DNA from: Reticulitermes speratus
Lineage: Eukaryota; Arthropoda; Insecta; Blattodea; Rhinotermitidae
Length of the DNA stretch: 64,000 nucleotides
Assembly: GCA_021186555.1 (NCBI GenBank)
Contig: JAJKFL010000005.1
Coordinates: forward strand, 47,457,135-47,521,134
Direction: 5' to 3'
A program made the position numbers and the translations under genes. Numbering within the stretch: position 1 is the stretch's first letter; every line of letters starts with the position of its first letter. Positions 58,151-64,000 of this stretch are shown here, piece by piece. The notes under the pieces are model-generated. The model did not search any database. It saw only the letters and a program-made list of their open reading frames with translations, and had not been told where the DNA came from.

Positions 58151-59052
58151 GTACTACGACCGCAAATGTGCGTACCATGACAGCCCCCTGACGGTAGACA
58201 CGCAAAGCACTAGCAGATTCATAAATGACGGCGGAAAACCGAAGTACTAGGACCTGCACCAGTGACACTATGACGGCCATAACTGCCACACGAAAACCCT
58301 CGGAGTGAACCCTGACTTCCCAAGTAAGAATCCTGCAACTAACCGCCTGGGCGTCGGCCTGCTTACAGCGAAATTTAATTGCATATTAAAATGTCGAGGG
58401 TAGAGTAGTATTCCTAAAATAATTTAACAAAGAAAATATGAGAAAATATCAGTCGTCAACACCACGTTATCGCCAGAAATATCACCATTGTTACACAGTA
58501 TATATGCGCTAGAGCTACGTGTTCATGTAGACAACATAGAGGGGCTTCGCAGGAACAAACACTTGGGAGCCTCAACGCAGATGGGAGGATAATAACATAA
58601 AACTGCACCTTGACTTTCTGGGTTTGGACGGATTAAGCTGGCTCAGAATATGGTCCAAGTTTTAACACCGTTACTGACTTTGAGTTTCGTATAAGAGGAC
58701 TGACTTCTGGACCACTCGTCGCGACTCACGTTCGTAGTTGCTAAGCACCTCCAGACAAACCAAAGGCTAGTACCTCAAATTAAACCCCGACCTCTTCCTT
58801 CCACATTCCTCACAGTTCATTAATCATCGTATCGTTCGACGCTACGTAGTCTGACCTCATGAGCAACGTACTTACATGAACTATAAATAAGCAAATAAAT
58901 AAATAACAAATGTAGAAACGCGTCGTTTTGCGGTAATATTCTAAGCGGTAGTCTGTGAAACCTTAAAGCAATTCATTCCCGTTGTGCCTTAGTATAACCA
59001 GAAGTAGAATATATTCTGTTTAAACGCAACAATTTATTTGTTCTACAAAATA
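58151..59052. other. Intergenic sequence, no gene seen
   Basis: CTAACCGCCTGGGCGTCGG near 58,339 (minus-strand head of an S2-like SINE) hints at one more old SINE at about 58,290-58,370. Confidence 0.35.
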
Positions 59053-59093
59053 AGCTACATGTTTCTGCTAATATATGGCCATCATCAGGCTGA
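59053..59093 (-). ncRNA. Hammerhead-ribozyme-like motif
   Basis: Minus strand: AGC, CTGATGA, a short TG/CA-footed stem II, GAAAC, AT, GTA, GCT. Stem I is AGC/GCT. The core is complete; stem II is weak. Confidence 0.35.
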
Positions 59094-59556
59094 CTACAAA
59101 AACAAAAAGGAAATGTCCACAATTTCACGGGTTTCAGATCTCTAACCTTAAATTATATTGTTATATAAAAATACATAACATACATATGTAGCCTTAGGAA
59201 TAAAATTTATGAAATTTATAAAATTATATGTTTGTGTAAAGTTTTTATAAAAGACTGAAGAATTAAATATAATCATAATAATAATAATAGTAATAATAAT
59301 ATGTTGAGTTTAAAATATTAAAAGTAGGGGAGGTTTTGGCGTTTTTTGGAGAAACGGCTTGTATGTATTTGTTCCTTGTTCCTATTTTTAATATTTTAAA
59401 CTTGTCTTGAAGGGAAATTAGTTGAAGTTTCTAATTTTATGAGCAGATGGTAGATAGGAGACATGATATTCAGGTTAAGTGCTGATTGCTTGATGATTAT
59501 TATGCAGGAAGCTGGGGTTGTGTATGTAATGCTAGTTTATAGGTATTCCAGTTTTT
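59094..59556. other. AT-rich sequence, no gene seen
   Basis: Includes an (ATA)n run at about 59,272-59,301. Confidence 0.4.
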
Positions 59557-59723
59557 GTAAGTAAATAGCCTGATTAGCTGAGAAACTTATGTGTAAGGAT
59601 TCTGAATAAACTGTATACTCTTGTGCTGATAAAGCACTTCATCAGCACAAGACTACACAGTTCAATTAGAATCCTTGTTCAGCACATAATGTTCTCAGTT
59701 CATCAGGCTATTTACTTGCTTAC
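59557..59723. repeat. Fold-back repeat (~167 bp)
   Basis: The left arm from GTAAGTAAATAGCCTGAT pairs with the right arm ending ATCAGGCTATTTACTTGC; the centre is near 59,636. The arms are ~80 bases with small indels. Confidence 0.75.
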
Positions 59724-61470
59724 GGTTCAAAATCTTGACGTAACGTTTAATTAGGACAAGGAAGACTTCACCTTTTACCATGGTTGTAAGACGAAGCCTG
59801 TACTACAAAAGCGGCACAAAGTACAAGATGAGATGTCATTTTATGTTTTGGGTTGGCCTATTCTTTTTTTTTTTTTAGTAAAGTATCAATTGTTATGAAC
59901 TATCAGCATGTATTCCAATTTTAAGTTCAAATCGTTAGACTGCGTTTTTCGAAGCTGAAAGAACTGTCAGAGTTAGCACTTTCACGAACGTAACTTCATC
60001 AGAGTAATTCCATGAAGATTCCGTACGGTGTAAGTTGCAAGTTACAATTACAACAGTGCAACATAGTTCATGTTAACAGATTCCCATCCAAAATGACATG
60101 TTTCAACACACACGAAACAGATATATAAGCTTTGATGTGTTGTACTTACTCGTACGTTCCTTGGAACACCAAGATGTTGAAATATCCACAATTAATGTCA
60201 CACTGAGAGCTATGTATTGGTATGTAACATCACATATCATTCATCATCACAATACAATGATCCCAATAATTAAGTATTATATTCACAATTAATAATACAA
60301 ACAAACAATTCACCAAAACAGAAAATCGTAAAACAACCACAAATTAACGAAACACTTTCAGTTACCTACTACTGACCGCCAGAACTGAACGATATATCAT
60401 CGACTTTCGATATAAAAGTGCTGCCAACCACAGCTTAATACCTTTAACAGACTGGAAAGTCCCTGGAAACATAAAACTACACCGCCATATGCGGCACCTT
60501 CGTGCGTTACTGCAGCCGGCATCACTCACTGGCTGTGTAGCATGACATCGGCAAAGCTGCCTTCTGCTTTGCCATACCCTCTCCACCCCCACCACCTAAC
60601 CCTAAATAATGGCACTAAAAAAAGGCTAACTTCGAACTTATTACAAACCAACTAAATACACTTATTTAAGAAATATTATTTTACATTATATTTCTGCCGA
60701 CATATTTCTGCTCACATAAAAAAAATAACGTGAAATAACAAGGTATATTTATTTCCTAGTACCTGTATTCAGTTACTTTGTAATACTGATACACTGCATG
60801 GGAAATGCAGAATATTAAGATTCAAAATTATAGTCTTCCAAGTTATGGGACTTTGTAACCTGACTGGTGGGTACTGAGGTTACGGTCAGGACATACAACC
60901 TACATCTTATGAACACATGTGAAGACAGACACAACATGCTCCTCCAAAACATCCATAACCATGTACCAGACTACACGGTGTCCTAACCCAGACCACATTA
61001 TGAATTCTCACCACTGTCAGCACCTCAAATCCTCTACAAAAGAATATAAAGAACAAGTGAGGTGTGGCTGGAAATGTCACATTGGGAAAACTGAATCACA
61101 GGCAGTGCAGTATGTTTATGAAGGACATGGTATTTAATGTCACATTCTTTTTCCTCCAACTGTGTACACTTGTCTCATATTTTTCCTCTCAAACAAACTT
61201 AGGAAACAAGATCTGGAAAACTTCCTGGTTACAAACATTATCAGCATAAATGCACATTTTAGGGTCAGGACCACATACAACAAATTTTAAAGTTGTACTG
61301 AAATGATATCACAAGGACAATCACACACTCAAAACTACTTACAATGTTGAACGTTCTCGAAGTAGAAACAACTACTTCCTTTATATACAACTGTCACCAC
61401 ATGAAATAAATTAAATACATATGCCATAACTGATTACATGAATAAAAAACTGCATTTCTGATGGTGATAT
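59724..61470. other. Intergenic sequence, no gene seen
   Basis: A T-run lies at 59,866-59,876. Short open frames have no recognisable motif, and no similarity to the IR flanks was noticed. Confidence 0.4.
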
Positions 61471-61474
61471 TTTC

Positions 61475-62173
61475 TATGGAATGGAAATGAATGTGGGAAA
61501 AACTAAAGTAATGAAAATCTCAAGGCAAACATCCCCAATGAAAATTATGATAGATCAAAAACAATTGGAGAATGTGGAATATTTCAATTATTTGGGTAGC
61601 ATGATAACAAGTGATGCAAGGTGTACACGTGAAATTAAATCCAGAATTGCCATGGCAAAAACAGCATTCAACAAGAAGAAAAATCTTTTCACCAGCAAAC
61701 TGGAATTAAATTTAAGGAAGAAACTAGTAAAGTGCTACATTTGGAGCATAGCTTTGTATGGTGCTGAAACGTGGACACTTCGGAAAGTAGATCAGAAGTA
61801 TTTGGAAAGTTTTGAAATGTGGTGCTGGAGAAGAATGGAGAAGATCAGTTGGACCGATCGTGTGAGAAATGAAGAAGTATTACACAGAGTCAAGGAGGAG
61901 AGGAATATACTACATACAATAAAAAGAAGAAAGGCTAACTGGATTGGTCACATCTTGCGTAGAAACTGCCTTCTGAAACACGTGATTGAAGGAAAGTTAG
62001 AAGGAAGGATAGAAATGACGGGACGACGAGGGAGAAGACGTAAGCAGCTACTGGATGACCTTAAGGAAAAGAAAAGATACTGGAAATTGAAAGAGGAAGC
62101 ACTAGATCGCACCCTGTGGAGAACTCACTTTGGAAGAGGCTACGGACCTGTCGTAAGACAGACTACAGAATGA
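61475..62173 (+). mobile_element. 5'-truncated LINE, family L2, open C-terminal frame
   Basis: One open frame (61,481-62,173, 230 codons) encodes the part behind the reverse transcriptase core: KTKVMKISRQTSPMKIMID, ENVEYFNYLGSMI, CYIWSIALYGAETWTLRK, RKANWIGHILRRNCLLKHVIEGK, ending VVRQTTE and a TGAATGAA tail. The catalytic RT motifs are absent, so it makes no active enzyme. It matches 42,558-43,260 and has fewer defects, which suggests a younger copy. Confidence 0.8.
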
Positions 62174-62179
62174 ATGAAC

Positions 62180-62755
62180 ACACAACACTAACAGACTAAA
62201 GCTGCAGCATTGCCCAGTGTTACACAACAGTCAACACACAAAACAACAACAACACAAAGTGTAATACAAAATACAAGTTCAATCTTAAGTCACTGAGGTC
62301 CCAGACAACAGTGTGCACAGACAACGACCACATGGTCATTCTTCATCACATGCAATGGCATTTTGTCACCGCTGCCTGTGAACAAGTACATCATTTTAAA
62401 TGGTAATCCACTTCCTACTGTTCACACAACAGTTTGTGCTGTGAGCAACACAACTCATTAACATGAAAACACTTCCTATAAAGTAAAGCTGTCTCCATGT
62501 TTCACTAAGCACCGCACAGTGAGGGTATTGAGGGTTGTGGAGGTACAGAACATACAGGCTCCACACATTCTTAACACTGGCACCAGACAGAGATAAGTGG
62601 TATTCTTGCTGGCCCAGGCACTTTACTCTGAGCACAGACAGAATAGGAGGCTGGGCTGGCCTCAGGGGTTGTTTGGATGATTTGAAGATGAGAGAAAACT
62701 TTGCCCCTGCCTGAAATTGATGGACAATTCCTTGGTCATCCAGCCCACAGCATTG
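62180..62755. other. Intergenic sequence, no gene seen
   Basis: Short open frames only. Confidence 0.35.
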
Positions 62756-62759
62756 CCTT

Positions 62760-63060
62760 CATGTAAAACAAGCAGTTGCCCAACAAGTACAGAAGCTTCC
62801 CACATTACATAAAGCATGAATATTAATTTTGGGTTTACAAGCACCCTGAGCCAGATCAATCCCTTCAGGAACATCACACCTTATGTAAGATGATGTCAAT
62901 ATCTTCCACCTATGTCTAGGCCCCCAACTAATCTCTTCCATTGAGTTGTGAACAAGTGAGTGAACTGCTTGTTCTTCCATTCAGTTTGAAACCTCCCATG
63001 CATGCTACATGCCCTGCCAATCCCTCCTTCTTAATTTTGTAAACTTCACATTATTTGGTG
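62760..63060 (-). mobile_element. Degenerate 3' LINE fragment, family L3
   Basis: Minus strand reads KIKKEGLAGHVACMGG near 63,050-63,000 and then MEEISWGPRHRWKILTSSYIRCDVPEGIDLAQG. These correspond to RWAGHVARMG and GRPRRRWEDNIKMDL..GIDWIELAQDR of the family end. No TTAG tail is seen. Confidence 0.5.
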
Positions 63061-63155
63061 AACATTACATTTTATTACGCAGTGTAATGCTTTATCAAAC
63101 GTAACAACACAATGCACATACTTCACACGATGTCTGTTATTTTAAATTATAAAAA

Positions 63156-63298
63156 TTAAACTTCCACACTAACTTGTTCCAGGACAGTGCTGAGGTAATT
63201 ATCCCTCAGTTCCTGTGGGAAAAGGTTCACCATGACAGCAAACATTTTCTTCTCTTTGTTAATGCCAGTGTTCTCTCCTTCTCCTGTGGTGACTTTTC
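63156..63298 (-). CDS. Possible terminal exon of an unknown gene
   Basis: On the minus strand a good acceptor (TTTTTCTGTAG) precedes an open stretch that ends with TAA at 63,156-63,158 and reads KVTTGEGENTGINKEKKMFAVMVNLFPQELRDNYL.. Composition is protein-like, not repeat-like. I do not recognise the family. Weak evidence: one exon, no conserved motif. Confidence 0.3.
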
Positions 63299-63509
63299 CT
63301 ACAGAAAAATATAATACAGAGCACAATATAATTCTTTTAAAAAGACACACAGAAAAATTCTGTGTTAAGACTGGAATACAGTCATGCTTGTCAAACACCA
63401 AATACAACAAAGACACTCATTAGAACAGTGGTTTATAACCTTTTTACGTTTCGGTTACTTCGGTCATTTCGGTCTTTAGGTTTAAGTTCAGGTTTAGGTT
63501 AGGTTAGGT

Positions 63510-63592
63510 TATTTATTTATCTGTTTGCTTTTTATTAATTTGTTTGTATATTTATTTGTGTATTTATTTATTTATTTATTTATTTATTTACT
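63510..63592. repeat. TTAGG-like short run and (TTTA)n microsatellite
   Basis: Three TTAGG-like repeats at about 63,494-63,512, then TTTA/TTTG repeats to 63,590. Confidence 0.7.
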
Positions 63593-63777
63593 GGCAGAAA
63601 GTTATGTTCTCCAACCAAACATTGCATCCAGAATGTCCTCATTCATTACTCTAAGCGAAAAACGCAGAAAAGATTGGTAAAATTCCTGTGGGCAGAAGAG
63701 GCATGGCTTGAATTTAACCCCTCACCTCCATCAATTACCCCTATTTTGGATGAAAATATAAATTTTATTCCAAACCT

Positions 63778-63943
63778 TAAATCTTGAAATGTGGCTGGCA
63801 GTAGGCTGCAATCCATAGCAAGGTGTTTGAGCATGACTATCTAGTTGATACCACATCTGCAATAGTTTCTTCTTGTTGGCATTTGTAAGTGCCATTTCAA
63901 AATCTTGTTTCCCAGTTGTTTTAAGTAAATGGAGCATTAGCAA
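63778..63943 (-). CDS. Possible internal exon of an unknown gene
   Basis: Minus strand reads LLKTTGKQDFEMALTNANKKKLLQMWYQLDSHAQTPCYGLQPTASHISRFK and reaches a potential donor AAG-GTTTGG at about 63,778. The left limit of the exon (acceptor) is uncertain. It could belong with 63,156-63,298 in one gene transcribed leftward from beyond the window. Family not recognised. Confidence 0.25.
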
Positions 63944-64000
63944 GAGGCTGACTCATACGCCACTTATATTTTTCCTGCAACGAAAAGCAGACATATCACT

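Noticed and set aside
63494..63512. TTAGG repeats as a telomere
   Set aside because: Only about three units, inside AT-rich sequence; too short for even an interstitial telomere block.

Overview
The window looks like nuclear DNA of an insect, most likely a cockroach or termite (Blattodea). It is AT-rich and gene-poor, full of non-LTR retrotransposon remnants, tRNA-derived SINEs and microsatellites. Its only recognisable gene family is divergent ionotropic receptors (IRs) whose coding part sits in one exon. The order is inferred from the style of the IR expansion and of the repeats; no database search was possible. Nothing prokaryotic is present.

Layout. Seven IR loci lie on the plus strand between 1 and 56,020, in two subfamilies. 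Type A: 1-364 (end of a gene), 15,618-17,597 and 29,866-31,855. Type B: 5,787-7,838, 39,842-41,912, 52,425-54,468 and a C-terminal stub at 55,657-56,017. Only 5,787-7,838 reads as one intact 683-residue receptor; the others carry frameshifts, stops or large deletions. The loci alternate A-B because an A+B block was duplicated. About 1-5,780 is matched by about 31,490-37,040, and the flanks recur in more diverged form at 12,580-13,700, 20,990-27,840 and 45,060-49,560. At 27,841 a type B upstream flank stops exactly where its gene should start, so a receptor has been lost there. TATA/initiator promoter copies of the type A kind also stand without a gene at 1,589 and 33,081.

Mobile DNA. A 3.3-kb RTE-like retrotransposon (21,320-24,591) interrupts a SINE, has a 14-bp target duplication and a recognisable empty site at 46,219. 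Truncated LINE pieces of at least two other families lie at 18,800, 42,558, 51,500, 57,580, 61,480 and 62,760. Several tRNA-derived SINE families occur; two copies have clear 12-13-bp target duplications. A 566-bp Tc1/mariner-type deletion derivative with 112-bp terminal inverted repeats lies at 49,603-50,168. A 50-bp minisatellite has about 13 units at 28,373 but only 2 in the related place at 14,510.

Most unusual signal. At least eight places carry a hammerhead-ribozyme-like arrangement: a CTGANGA-like box, a stem, GAAAC, a very short stem III, GTA, and a short closing stem I. Some occur as outward-facing inverted pairs inside fold-back repeats (38,894-39,213 and about 50,431-50,974). This is the architecture known from Penelope-like elements and retrozymes.

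From about 58.1 to 64 kb IR homology stops. That part holds LINE debris, fold-back repeats, a microsatellite and two weak exon-like stretches on the minus strand near the right edge.
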